64,000 nucleotides of DNA, taken from contig NZ_JALQDG010000003.1 in NCBI RefSeq assembly GCF_023631325.1, positions 248,001 through 312,000 of the forward strand, in the 5' to 3' direction. The position numbers were made by a program, and so were the translations under genes. The notes under the pieces were generated by a model that was given only the letters and a program-made list of their open reading frames with translations, had not been told where the DNA came from and made no database searches. Below are positions 8,854 to 16,578 of the stretch, in pieces; position 1 is the stretch's first letter; each line of letters starts with the position of its first letter. The stretch is from Caballeronia sp. INDeC2 (GTDB lineage Bacteria > Pseudomonadota > Gammaproteobacteria > Burkholderiales > Burkholderiaceae).

Positions 8854-9026
8854 ATCAGCGCGGGAATCGTTTCGAGCAGAACGAAGCACATCAGCGCGCC
8901 GATCAATGCGCCGATGAGATTCGGCGAATACTTGTGGCGCATGTGCATGACGATGCCCAGCACCCCGATGAGGACAGCGCTCAGCGCGACGAACGCAACG
9001 AGCGCGGCGGTCGAGTGCGAGACCAT
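8850..9026 (-). CDS. Small membrane protein of 58 residues, unknown function
   Basis: The frame from ATG at 9026 encodes 58 residues with two hydrophobic stretches, about 6-27 (TAALVAFVALSAVLIGVLGI) and 37-58 (NLIGALIGALMCFVLLETIP), separated by a basic HMRHKYSP loop. That is consistent with a two-helix inner-membrane hairpin. A strong ribosome site, GGAGG, sits 5-9 bases before the ATG. Together with the clean hydrophobic pattern this makes it a credible gene although it is short. It overlaps the stop of the convergent SDR gene by four bases. No known domain is recognised. Confidence 0.75.
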   Translation of the reverse strand: MVSHSTAALVAFVALSAVLIGVLGIVMHMRHKYSPNLIGALIGALMCFVLLETIPALI

Positions 9027-9243
9027 GATGCCCTCCTGCTTTTTTGATAGTCATTTTGGTATCCGTTAGACCAGTATATGAGGGCGGCAGGCGGAAGGCA
9101 TGCTGCGGCGCAGCGTCCGCCATTGAGGGCTTTCACCGATTTGCATGCTCAATACGGCGATCTGGCCGTGGCCATAGCCGGCGTAGGTCTTTGGGCTCGG
9201 CGGCACCGTCGTGCGCGCGCAACGCGCCGGCTTCGAAGCGCAG

Positions 9244-9966
9244 CTACGGCGCCATGTCCGGCTGCTGACGCAGCGCGGCGAGATCGGCTTCATCGAGCCA
9301 GCGCCATGCGCCTTCGGCAAGTGTGCCCGGCAAACCATAACCGCCGACTTGTTCGCGATGCAGCTTCTCCACGCGATTCCCGGCGGCCGCGACCATGCGC
9401 TTCACCTGATGGTATTTGCCTTCGAGCACGGTGAGTTCGAGCAAACGCTCGTCGCGTTGCCGGGCCGCGAGTGCGGCGCTCGGTTTCGACTCGCCGTGCA
9501 GCAGCACGCCGTCGCGCAACTTGGCGAGTTGTTCATCGTCGAGCGGATGACGCACGGTCGCGAGATAGACCTTCGGCACCTTCCGTTTAGGCGACGTGAA
9601 GGCGTGAACGAACGCGCCGTCATCGGAGAGAAGGAGCAGGCCCGTGGTGTCCTGATCGAGCCGGCCGACCGACTGCACGCCACGTTCGACGAACTGCGGC
9701 GGCAGCAGATGAAACACGCTCAGATGATGCTGCGGATCGCCCGAGCATTCGTAGCCCGCGGGCTTGTTCAGCGCGATGTACGCCTTCTCGCGATACGGCC
9801 AGAGCTGATCGTCGACTTCGAATTCGAGGCCGGGCGTGACGGGGATATCGGCGTGGGGATCGTCGCGCACGAGGCTCGCGATGCGCACGCGGCCTTCGGC
9901 GACAATGCCGCGGCACTGGCGGCGCGACCCGAAGCCTTGGGAGAAGAGGAGGGTTTCGAGGTCCAT
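9244..9966 (-). CDS. rsuA: 16S rRNA pseudouridine(516) synthase, RsuA family
   Basis: The 240-residue enzyme isomerises a uridine of 16S rRNA to pseudouridine. Residues 1-45 form an S4 RNA-binding domain (LLFSQGFGSRRQCRGIV). The catalytic motif GRLDQDTTGLLLLSDDG starts at 101, with D104 as the nucleophilic aspartate. Position 516 is the family inference for RsuA; the related RluE and RluF types modify 23S rRNA. The first ATG of the longer frame (10095) is rejected because it runs through a terminator hairpin; ATG at 9966 starts the S4 fold. The reading frame stays open for about 36 codons beyond its amber stop, noted separately. Confidence 0.85.
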   Translation of the reverse strand: MDLETLLFSQGFGSRRQCRGIVAEGRVRIASLVRDDPHADIPVTPGLEFEVDDQLWPYREKAYIALNKPAGYECSGDPQHHLSVFHLLPPQFVERGVQSVGRLDQDTTGLLLLSDDGAFVHAFTSPKRKVPKVYLATVRHPLDDEQLAKLRDGVLLHGESKPSAALAARQRDERLLELTVLEGKYHQVKRMVAAAGNRVEKLHREQVGGYGLPGTLAEGAWRWLDEADLAALRQQPDMAP

Positions 9967-10044
9967 CGGATGAGCGGAGTTAAGCGCGCATTCTAGCAAG
10001 CCGCGCGTGGGCTCCGTGCTCGCCGGGCGTTTCGCATCGGCGAC

Positions 10045-10076
10045 AAAAAGAGCGCCGCCCGAATCGCGGGCGGCGC
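10045..10076 (-). terminator. Rho-independent terminator of the TIGR03118 lipoprotein gene
   Basis: On the minus strand GCGCCGCCC (10068-10076) pairs with GGGCGGCGC (10052-10060) around a seven-base loop, then CT and a five-T run (10045-10049). It closes the transcript of the upstream lipoprotein gene before rsuA begins at 9966. Confidence 0.85.
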
Positions 10077-10151
10077 CGAGCGTGGCGATGCGCATCCGGA
10101 CGAGGGGCGTCCGGGGCCGGCGTCATCGCCCAGGGAAACCCTTTGCGCGCG

Positions 10152-11249
10152 TCATTGCATGTCGATGCGGCCGTACACGCCATCGGCTTCGAAATTCGGC
10201 CCGGCGGCGAAGAAGAGCGTGTTCGTCGGCTGCGCCTGCAGACCGTTGCCGAACGCGATGCCCCATAGGCCGCGCTGTACGAGCGGCGTGCCGTCGGTGT
10301 TCATCAACTGGCCGACGAACGCGCCGCTCGTCGGATCGAACGCGTTGATCGTGCCGTCGCCGAAATTGCCGACGAGAATGTCGTTGCTGAAGGTGCCGAA
10401 GTTGCCCGGCGCCTGCGCGACGCCCCACGGCGCGTTCAGCGGACCGTTCGGGGCGAGCCGCTGCATCAGATTGCCGTCGATGTCGAATACGTCGACGAAG
10501 CCTTGGCCCGCGCCGGGCACGTCGTCCTCGGCGTCGCCGTCCTGCTTCGCATAGGTGACGTAGATCTTCGAGCCGATCGCCTGGATGCCGAAGGGCGCGA
10601 AGCCTGCCGGAATCTGCGTGTCCGTGAAATTGCCGGGCACGACGATTTTCGTGAATGTGCCGTCGAAAACGTCGATTTTGTCGTTGTGGAAGTCCGTCGC
10701 GTAGAGGCGATGCGCGCCCGCCGCCGTGGTGGCGATCGCGAGTCCCTTGTAGATCGCGCCCGACGCGCTCGAATCGACGACGGTGAAGGCGTGCGTCATG
10801 TCGACGGCCGGCGCCCACGCGGTGATCGAGCCGCCTTCGCCCGCGAAGACGAATGCGGCGACGCCCGACTTGCTGTTGCGCGCGAGCGTGAGATCCGGTC
10901 CTTTGTTGAAGACGATTCCGGTGGGATCGGCCGGGCCCGTCGCGGACGGCGGAATGGCGACGACGAGCGGTTGCACGACGCCGTTGCCGTCGTAGAGCGT
11001 GGCCGTCTGCGAGCCGTTATTGGCGACCCACACGAAGCCGTTCGGATTGAACGCGACGCCCCAGCCGTTTTTGAGGTTCGGGTCCGTGTGCGGCGCGGGC
11101 ACGGCGCCATCGGACACGACGATCGACATCTTGAAGCGCGTTGCCGCGGGCATGTCGTCGTTCGAACCGCCGCCGCACGAGGCGAGGCCCGTCAACGTCA
11201 CGACCGCGGCGGCGCAAAGGACGAAGCGGCTCCACAATCCGGTTTGCAT
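10152..11249 (-). CDS. TIGR03118-family lipoprotein, beta-propeller-like
   Basis: The 365-residue protein begins with a lipoprotein signal peptide; the lipobox LASC places the lipidated cysteine at residue 25. The rest is a repetitive beta-rich domain with NHL/propeller-like blades, such as NGWGVAFNPNGFVWVANNGS and WGVAQAPGNFGTFSNDILVGNFGDG, which is the TIGR03118 pattern. It should sit in the envelope, outer or inner membrane anchored; no biochemical role is established for the family. It is a single-gene unit, closed by its own terminator. A six-base-rich GGAGTC site precedes the ATG. Function remains unknown. Confidence 0.8.
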   Translation of the reverse strand: MQTGLWSRFVLCAAAVVTLTGLASCGGGSNDDMPAATRFKMSIVVSDGAVPAPHTDPNLKNGWGVAFNPNGFVWVANNGSQTATLYDGNGVVQPLVVAIPPSATGPADPTGIVFNKGPDLTLARNSKSGVAAFVFAGEGGSITAWAPAVDMTHAFTVVDSSASGAIYKGLAIATTAAGAHRLYATDFHNDKIDVFDGTFTKIVVPGNFTDTQIPAGFAPFGIQAIGSKIYVTYAKQDGDAEDDVPGAGQGFVDVFDIDGNLMQRLAPNGPLNAPWGVAQAPGNFGTFSNDILVGNFGDGTINAFDPTSGAFVGQLMNTDGTPLVQRGLWGIAFGNGLQAQPTNTLFFAAGPNFEADGVYGRIDMQ

Positions 11250-11357
11250 GATGGTGACTCCTTCGGCAGCGCTGCGCCGTCAGTTCGTTCGTCACCTCTA
11301 AACGGATGTGCCTCGCGGCTTATTCCTTCGCAAACCGTGTGTCTGTTTCAATGCGTG

Positions 11358-13127
11358 TCAGTGCGCGTCGTTGCGTCCCTTCGAAACCACCGGCACGCCG
11401 AGACCGAAGAGCGTGAAGCGCGAATCGTCGTCATCGCCCGACATTGCGGGATGACGAGGGCCCGCGCTCCAGCGGCCGTCGAAGGTCATCGTCGGGACTA
11501 TGGGCTTCGGTATGCCGCTGGCTTGCCGGAAGTACTCCGTGTTGGTTTCGTTCTGCACGGCAAGCGCGCGGCGCAGCGTTGCCTGGGCTTGTCCGTTGCG
11601 CGGGTCGAGCGCCACGGCGCGGCGGGCATTGCGCAATGCGCACGCCGGGTCCATGTTCGCGGCGCAGGTGCGGGCGTTCGTCATTGCGCCGTCGCGCACC
11701 CGTTCCTGACGCGACAATTCGGCCGCGAGCTGCTGAATTTCCGGACTGCGCGGCTCGCTTGCATAGAGGCCACGCATTTGACGGCGCGCGGAGGTGAGAT
11801 CGCGGGCGGCGAGCGCTTGCTGGACAGATGCGATGTTTCGGGCGATGGCTGGGGGGAGTGGTTCAGCGGCTGGCGCGGTCGGGCGCGCGGCGGGTTTTTC
11901 GGCTGCGGCGATCGTCGGCGTGCTGCGAGGCGCTTCGGTCGTGCGTGCGACGGGTGCTTGCGTCGCTGGCTTCGCGGGGAGCGGGGCGGCTGCGGTTTGT
12001 GCCGATGCGACGATCGGTTTGATCTTCGGGGCGGCGGCGGCAACCGATGTGGCCGTGGACGCGGCTGGACTCGCCGTTGCGGGCTTGGCCGAGGCTACGG
12101 CGGCCGATGACGCCATGCTTGGCGACGGCGGACTCACCGTGGCGTGTGCCGTAGTTGCGGGGGGCATTGACGGCTTCGCGGGCGCGGTAGCGGCCAGCGT
12201 GCTGACCAATGCCGGCGCGCTTGCGGCGGCGATGTGTGGTTCCACACGAGGTGCGACCGCCGCAACGTGTGCTGTTGGCGCGGCTGGCATCGATGCCTTC
12301 GCGGGCGCGATCGCGGCCTGCGTGCTGACCGATGCAGGCGTGCTTGCGGCGGCGCCGCGTGGTTCTACATGAGGTGCGATCGCCGCGAAATGTGCCGTTG
12401 GTGCGGAGGGCATCGATGGCTTCGCGGGCGCAATGGCGGCAAGCGTGCTAACCGATGCTGCCGCACTCGCGGCGACGACGCGAGGTGCGACGAGCGGAGT
12501 AGTCTCCGTCGCCGCCCGCGCCGCAACCGCAACGCCCGGCGAGGCCGACGCGTGTTCATCACGTGCGTGATTCGTCTTCGCCGTCGCCGCTGACGATGAC
12601 GAAGCAGGCACGACCGCCTGCGCATTCGTCGAATCCGCTTTGGATCGCATCAACGATGCAAACCGCGCCGCATCGGCGCCGGGCGCGGCCGATGCGCGAT
12701 CACGAACCGAACCCGCCACGCTGATACCAGGATCGTCGCTCGCTGGCGGTGCGTTGTCGTCCAGACGCGCATAGAAGTACCCGCCGACCGCGATGCTCGC
12801 GACCACGCCCCCCACCAGCACGGCGATGGCCGTGTGCGCGGATTTGCGTCGCTGTTCCTGAGCATCGCCGGGTTCGATGAAGTTCGGATAAGAGGTCAAC
12901 ATCCTGCGGCGCACGAGGCGCTGCAGCCAGTGACTGTCATCCCAATCGACGATGTCGAGTTGCGCGGGCACCGGCACGCTCGCGCGGGTTTCCGCGCGGC
13001 TCGTGAAAATTGCGCCCTGACGATCGGCGCCGCAGGACGGACAGGTGTCCTCCTCGGCTGGGGAAACGGTGTTGCAGCGCTGACAGATGACGGAGTCGAG
13101 CGACAGCGAGTATTCAGGTCGATTCAT
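11358..13127 (-). CDS. Zinc-ribbon, single-pass membrane protein with Ala/Pro repeats and a TPR-like C-terminus
   Basis: The 589-residue protein is built in four blocks. Residues 15-32 hold two CxxC pairs (C15, C18, C29, C32), a zinc ribbon. One membrane helix lies near 95-115 (AIAVLVGGVVASIAVGGYFY). A long low-complexity Ala/Pro/Val/Thr linker of about 300 residues follows and contains near-identical 41-residue repeats. The C-terminal part, about 430-560, is helical and TPR-like (ALAARDLTSARRQMRGLYASEP...). The zinc ribbon would be cytoplasmic and the rest periplasmic, a layout reminiscent of scaffold proteins that cross the cell wall. No function is recognised, and no operon partner is present. 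Confidence 0.7.
   Translation of the reverse strand: MNRPEYSLSLDSVICQRCNTVSPAEEDTCPSCGADRQGAIFTSRAETRASVPVPAQLDIVDWDDSHWLQRLVRRRMLTSYPNFIEPGDAQEQRRKSAHTAIAVLVGGVVASIAVGGYFYARLDDNAPPASDDPGISVAGSVRDRASAAPGADAARFASLMRSKADSTNAQAVVPASSSSAATAKTNHARDEHASASPGVAVAARAATETTPLVAPRVVAASAAASVSTLAAIAPAKPSMPSAPTAHFAAIAPHVEPRGAAASTPASVSTQAAIAPAKASMPAAPTAHVAAVAPRVEPHIAAASAPALVSTLAATAPAKPSMPPATTAHATVSPPSPSMASSAAVASAKPATASPAASTATSVAAAAPKIKPIVASAQTAAAPLPAKPATQAPVARTTEAPRSTPTIAAAEKPAARPTAPAAEPLPPAIARNIASVQQALAARDLTSARRQMRGLYASEPRSPEIQQLAAELSRQERVRDGAMTNARTCAANMDPACALRNARRAVALDPRNGQAQATLRRALAVQNETNTEYFRQASGIPKPIVPTMTFDGRWSAGPRHPAMSGDDDDSRFTLFGLGVPVVSKGRNDAH
12140..12490. repeat. 123-bp tandem repeat inside the zinc-ribbon protein gene
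   Basis: The marker GCGTGCT(G/A)ACC recurs at 12197, 12320 and 12443, exactly 123 bases apart, and flanking sequence is similar across about 2.8 copies. The period is 41 codons, so copy-number change keeps the frame. It encodes the Ala/Pro-rich linker repeats built on APAKPSMP...TAH. Confidence 0.85.
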
Positions 13128-13453
13128 GTCGTACCCTTCTTCGAGTTATGGCTCGACGCATCGCGCGAGCGGGTCACGACATAGAGATAGTCCTAAGCAA
13201 CCCGAAATGCGGGCGCTGCGCGAGCGAGCATCCCCGTGATGCTCCGCGCGCCGGGATTCTGAATGCCGATGAAGGGTATTGTTGCGGCGCGCGGTGAAGC
13301 GCGTCTACGCGATTGCGCACATTCGCGAAACGTAGCGCCAGGGAGAAACGGTTTCGACGCCCGTAGAGACGCGACATAGCCATCCGGACGACTTCCCGCA
13401 AATGTTTGCGCGGGCGAAATTGCGTGTCATCAGCTACGAAAGGATGATGACAA
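13128..13453. other. Intergenic region without a recognisable gene
   Basis: This 326-base stretch separates the divergent zinc-ribbon and small membrane-protein genes. It should hold both promoters, but I see no confident -35/-10 pair, RNA gene or intact small frame. The AAAGGA at about 13438-13443 serves the next gene as its ribosome site. Confidence 0.5.
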
Positions 13454-13873
13454 ATGCAATCGAACGGCTTCGAGGCGACAGCGCGGCAATTGATCGTGGG
13501 ACTGCCGCTCTTCATGGGCGTGATCGAATACATCTTGCGAGTGGCGCTGAAGCAGCCCGGGAAGGACGATTTCTTTCCGATCTCGCTCGTCGCCTCCAGC
13601 GTCAGTCTGAACGTCGCGCTGGCCGCGCTGCCGGGCGAACTGCGCGGGGGACTCTGGGTGTCGGCGCAACGAATCGGTCAGGCGATGTTTATCGCGAATC
13701 TGGGAATTTTCGCCTCTCTGATTGGCGTGCTCCTGTGGATATACTTGCTCGTGGCTTCGTTTAGTGAAGAAGTCCGAGGAATTTTGCCGCTTCATCCGTT
13801 GCGAGATTCTTTGGGCTACTACCTATTTTCAATTGCGTTGAACGAAAGCAAGGCTAGGGTGGCGAAATGTTGA
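13454..13873 (+). CDS. Multi-pass membrane protein of 139 residues, unknown
   Basis: The protein has three or four hydrophobic segments, near residues 12-28, 40-58 and 78-103 (FIANLGIFASLIGVLLWIYLLVASF), and no catalytic motif that I recognise. An AAAGGA ribosome site precedes the ATG. The upstream ATGs in the neighbouring frame belong to a non-coding shadow. Its stop overlaps the start of a second small membrane-protein gene by seven bases, so the two are probably made together. The pair lies just outside the left end of the tRNA-Leu element and is chromosomal by position. Confidence 0.65.
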   Translation: MQSNGFEATARQLIVGLPLFMGVIEYILRVALKQPGKDDFFPISLVASSVSLNVALAALPGELRGGLWVSAQRIGQAMFIANLGIFASLIGVLLWIYLLVASFSEEVRGILPLHPLRDSLGYYLFSIALNESKARVAKC

Positions 13874-14028
13874 ACTTCGTTTTGGGATTTTTTCGGGAGT
13901 ATTGGCCCGTCGTGATTGCGTGTGCATTCGCCAGATATGGCGTACCGGTTGTGGTCGACTGGTTGTTTCGCACTTTCGCCAAGGAGGCGCCTCAGGGCCG
14001 AACGGAACGGCGTTCGGGCATCGATTGA
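13867..14028 (+). CDS. Small membrane protein of 53 residues, coupled to the preceding gene
   Basis: Starting at the ATG inside ATGTTGA, which overlaps the upstream stop, this frame encodes 53 residues. There is one hydrophobic helix, about residues 11-28 (EYWPVVIACAFARYGVPVVVDWL), and a polar, charged C-terminus. Overlap of start and stop suggests translational coupling and a joint role with the 139-residue membrane protein. It is too short for domain recognition, so coding status rests on the overlap and the hydrophobic pattern. Confidence 0.5.
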   Translation: MLNFVLGFFREYWPVVIACAFARYGVPVVVDWLFRTFAKEAPQGRTERRSGID

Positions 14029-14088
14029 AAACGGATTGACGCGAACAGGTCTTGGAGTACGTCAGGAACACTCCAGCCCCAAACGCAA

Positions 14089-14115
14089 AAAGCCGCTCAC
14101 GAACGGAGCGGCTTT
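14089..14115. terminator. Hairpin terminator at the left element junction (former tRNA-Leu terminator)
   Basis: AAAGCCGCTC (14089-14098) pairs with GAGCGGCTTT (14106-14115). On the minus strand the stem runs into TTTTTG (from the A-run at 14087-14091), so it would end leftward transcripts. It lies just beyond the left 57-bp repeat, where the 3' flank of tRNA-Leu would have been before integration. It can also end the rightward small membrane-protein transcript. Confidence 0.75.
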
Positions 14116-14124
14116 GCAAGAAAC

Positions 14125-14181
14125 TTGGTGCCCAGGGCCGGAATCGAACCGGCACGCCTTGCGGCGGGGGATTTTGAGTCC
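14125..14181. repeat. Left attachment site: 57-bp copy of the tRNA-Leu 3' half
   Basis: This copy equals bases 21044-21100 and corresponds to the tRNA from the CCA end through the T-arm and variable loop into the anticodon stem. Sequence beyond it (14182 on) departs from the tRNA, and the acceptor stem cannot form, so it is not a working tRNA. A perfect 8-bp hairpin (14208-14215 with 14221-14228) lies between it and the integrase. Confidence 0.9.
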
Positions 14182-14274
14182 TGTGCCAAGACCGAACCAC
14201 CATAAATAACCGTTGGAAATCAACGGTTTGCCGTTACACGCAAATCAGCTTATCCGCGTTCCGACAACCATTTA

Positions 14275-14292
14275 CGGAAAAATCGCGGAAAA
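14275..14292. repeat. Left arm-type repeat CGGAAAAATCGCGGAAAA
   Basis: Eighteen bases identical to 20944-20961, ending on the first base of the integrase start codon. Location at both ends of the element, close to the att cores, suggests a binding site for the integrase or a directionality factor. It also overlaps the integrase ribosome-binding region, so binding could repress integrase translation or transcription. Confidence 0.55.
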
Positions 14293-15560
14293 TGATTCAA
14301 GACGAACGCGGGCGCACAGCCCTTTCAAGGAAAGCCATATACGCCATCGCGGCGCGAACTCCGGGCCGATATACAGACAGCGACTTCCCGGCACTCGGCC
14401 TACAGGTATCGCCGTTACTGAAGGCGGTCTGGTACGTGCGGTTCAAAGCGAACGGGCGCGAGATACGGAAAACGATAGGCGCGGCTTCGGACCTTACCTA
14501 TCGGGAGGCGCGAGCGGCTGCGGAATCGAGTGTTCTAGCCGCCCGGAGCGCTGCGGCGGATAGTCCGGTACTCGCCGCGCCTTCGGACTCGTTAGCCAGC
14601 GTCTGGTCCGACTTCCTATCAGAACGCCGCACAAAGAAAGGCGCTCCACTCGCCGCCGCGACTCGCGCAGATTACGACAAGGTCTACCGGTACGCGCTGG
14701 TGGGAGCGAAGGACTGGCCTCTAGCCACTACGCGTGTAGCAGAGTGGGTTTCGTTTCTAGGGACAGTCCGAGACAAGCACGGCGATTCGAAGGCGCTATA
14801 CGCCGCAAATATCGTGTCGAGTGTGTATACATATTTGATGTCGCTGGACCGGCTGGACTCCAACCCGATTATGAAGGTCCGATTGGGCCGCAGGTTTATC
14901 GCCGCGCCGCCGCGCGAAACGTACATAGCGATGCGCGATCTGAAGGCGTTCTGGCGAGGGGTGCGGGCGCTCACGCGAAGGGAAGGGCGGGAAGCGATCA
15001 CTGTGTTGCTTATGACGGGGATGCGCCTAAACGCTGGATTGGGAATCGAGTGGCGACACGTCGATCTGAGGAACGGTTATTTGCTCGTGCCGCACGGAAC
15101 CGAAGGGTGGAAAGGATTCACTGGTGCGTTTCCGCTGTCGGATTCGGTCGTGTCGCTGCTCGCCGCGCGTTACGTCCGGCGCGAACTCGGTGCGGTCCAC
15201 GCTTTCCCTTCCCGGAGCACTAGCGAAACGCCGGAGCACCTAACGCGGATAGGCGGCGCGCTGTCTAGGGCGTGCGCGCTCGCGGGTATTCCGCGCGTCA
15301 CTGCGCACGATCTAAGGCGCACGTACGCGACGGTCTGCGGCCTAGCGTTCGATGGCGATCTGGCGAAGGTCGGTGCGCTGCTCGGACACAATTGGGCGGT
15401 CACGAAAGGCGCGATTACCGCCCGGTATATCCAAACTGAGCTCGCGACCCTGCGCGCGATGGCGAACGAGGTGGCCGCGCTGATTTTGGAGTTGATCGGG
15501 GAACGGGCGGTGAGCGACGAGACAGCCGCGAAGTTGCGGCGGGCAGGACTGACTATCTAG
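14292..15560 (+). CDS. int: Tyrosine-family site-specific integrase
   Basis: The 422-residue recombinase would insert and excise the element at tRNA-Leu. The C-terminal catalytic domain has R245 (LLMTGMRLNAG), H339 and R342 (TAHDLRRTYAT), H366 (LLGHNW) and the nucleophile Y379 (ARYIQ), the full R-H-R-H-Y set. The N-terminal arm-binding domain begins with the DUF4102-like segment FPALGLQVSPLLKAVWYVRFKANGREIRKTIGA, typical of P4/phage-type integrases that use tRNA genes. It reads into the element from the left att. An arm-type repeat overlaps its start, a plausible autoregulatory site. It appears intact. Confidence 0.92.
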   Translation: MIQDERGRTALSRKAIYAIAARTPGRYTDSDFPALGLQVSPLLKAVWYVRFKANGREIRKTIGAASDLTYREARAAAESSVLAARSAAADSPVLAAPSDSLASVWSDFLSERRTKKGAPLAAATRADYDKVYRYALVGAKDWPLATTRVAEWVSFLGTVRDKHGDSKALYAANIVSSVYTYLMSLDRLDSNPIMKVRLGRRFIAAPPRETYIAMRDLKAFWRGVRALTRREGREAITVLLMTGMRLNAGLGIEWRHVDLRNGYLLVPHGTEGWKGFTGAFPLSDSVVSLLAARYVRRELGAVHAFPSRSTSETPEHLTRIGGALSRACALAGIPRVTAHDLRRTYATVCGLAFDGDLAKVGALLGHNWAVTKGAITARYIQTELATLRAMANEVAALILELIGERAVSDETAAKLRRAGLTI

Positions 15561-15701
15561 GTCGCAGTTCTGATAGTGACAATTAACTGGACAATCGCAA
15601 GATTTATATAACGCATATGTAAGGAAAGTCACGATAATAGATTCCGTAGTCGCAGTGAACAGAACCTCTCAGAACCGTTAGAACCTTAAGGAGTCCTCAT
15701 C
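15561..15701 (+). promoter_or_regulatory. AT-rich leader, probable promoter region of the element's gene cassette
   Basis: This 141-base gap is the most AT-rich part of the element, with GTGACAATTAAC, TGGACA and TTATATAAC blocks that could supply promoter boxes, although no pair has ideal spacing. AAGGAG at about 15688-15693 is the ribosome site for the next gene. It is the likely start point for the rightward tail-like cassette. Confidence 0.45.
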
Positions 15702-16574
15702 ATGGCACGCAAAACCCTTACCACCAAGACCGCAGCAGCACCCGCAATCGTCATGGCTCCCGCGTGGGAACGCTTTCCGACTCGCGCAGACTTCGGTTTG
15801 GAGCCGATCAAGTTTCCGGCCTTCAAAATTCCTGCTCGGAACGCAGCGGGTGTGTCGCGCTCTTGGGGCGATCAGGCGGTCCGCGCCGCGCGTATCACGA
15901 AGCACGGCGTAGTGGTGACCCACGATGGCAAAGTCACAGAGCATCGTTCGGTCGCAGAAGCCTTCCGCGCGCACCGCCTTCCGTTCGAAAAGCACATCAA
16001 ATTCCGCCTCGCACTTAAGCAATCGCCTTCGGGACAGAGCGTTTTCGAGTCGGGCGGCAAGTTCTACACCTTCTCGCTCGTGCTGGGCGTAGCTACGGAG
16101 GATCACCCGACACTTCCGCGCATGGTCACGACGCAAAGCGAACTCCGCAGCATTCTTCACGGCGGGCGCGGTGTGGACGAACCGAAGCTGTTGGCTGGCG
16201 TCCGGTATTACATCGAGTCGTATGTTTACCTTCGCTGCCGCCTCGTTTCGGCACGCGCGGCTTGGATCGTGGTGTTTCGGGGCGGCGTGGCGAGCGATGA
16301 AAATCTCAACAGTGCGGAGCGCGATAGCAATTGGCTCGAAGAGACTGCTGAATTCACCATCGCCCTGAACCGCGCGACGACCGAAGATACGATGCGCGAA
16401 ATCTTCACGCCGGAATGGTTCTTGAAAGACCTCGACCGGATCATCACGCGCGGCGAGAGCAAGAAGGTTGTTAAGGAAGCGATGAAGCAGCGCCGCGAGA
16501 TTATCGCCACGCTCGAACGTCGCACGAGTGAAGAATACGAACGCCTCATGGCGAACGTCACAAAGGGAGCATAA
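15702..16574 (+). CDS. Unknown element protein of 290 residues
   Basis: I do not recognise a domain. The protein begins with an alanine/threonine-rich segment (residues 1-20), followed by a mixed alpha/beta region with segments such as KHGVVVTHDGKVTEH (67-81) and GGKFYTFSLVLGVATEDHPTL. The C-terminus, about 235-290, is helical and highly charged (SKKVVKEAMKQRREIIATLERR). A good AAGGAG ribosome site precedes it and the next gene starts five bases after its stop, so the two are co-transcribed. Its place upstream of the tail-like genes would fit a structural or assembly protein, but that is position only. Confidence 0.65.
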   Translation: MARKTLTTKTAAAPAIVMAPAWERFPTRADFGLEPIKFPAFKIPARNAAGVSRSWGDQAVRAARITKHGVVVTHDGKVTEHRSVAEAFRAHRLPFEKHIKFRLALKQSPSGQSVFESGGKFYTFSLVLGVATEDHPTLPRMVTTQSELRSILHGGRGVDEPKLLAGVRYYIESYVYLRCRLVSARAAWIVVFRGGVASDENLNSAERDSNWLEETAEFTIALNRATTEDTMREIFTPEWFLKDLDRIITRGESKKVVKEAMKQRREIIATLERRTSEEYERLMANVTKGA

Positions 16575-16578
16575 ACAA

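Noticed and set aside
12140..12490. CRISPR-like periodic repeats.
   Set aside because: Units are 123 bp, contiguous, without spacers, and in frame within a coding gene. No cas gene is present in the window.
13402..13764. A 120-residue frame overlapping the 139-residue membrane protein.
   Set aside because: Arg/Ala-rich shadow in another frame; the membrane-protein frame has the hydrophobic pattern and the coupled downstream gene.
14119..14205. A second tRNA-Leu at the left end of the element.
   Set aside because: Only 57 bases match; the 5' half differs, so the acceptor and D stems cannot form. It is an att copy.
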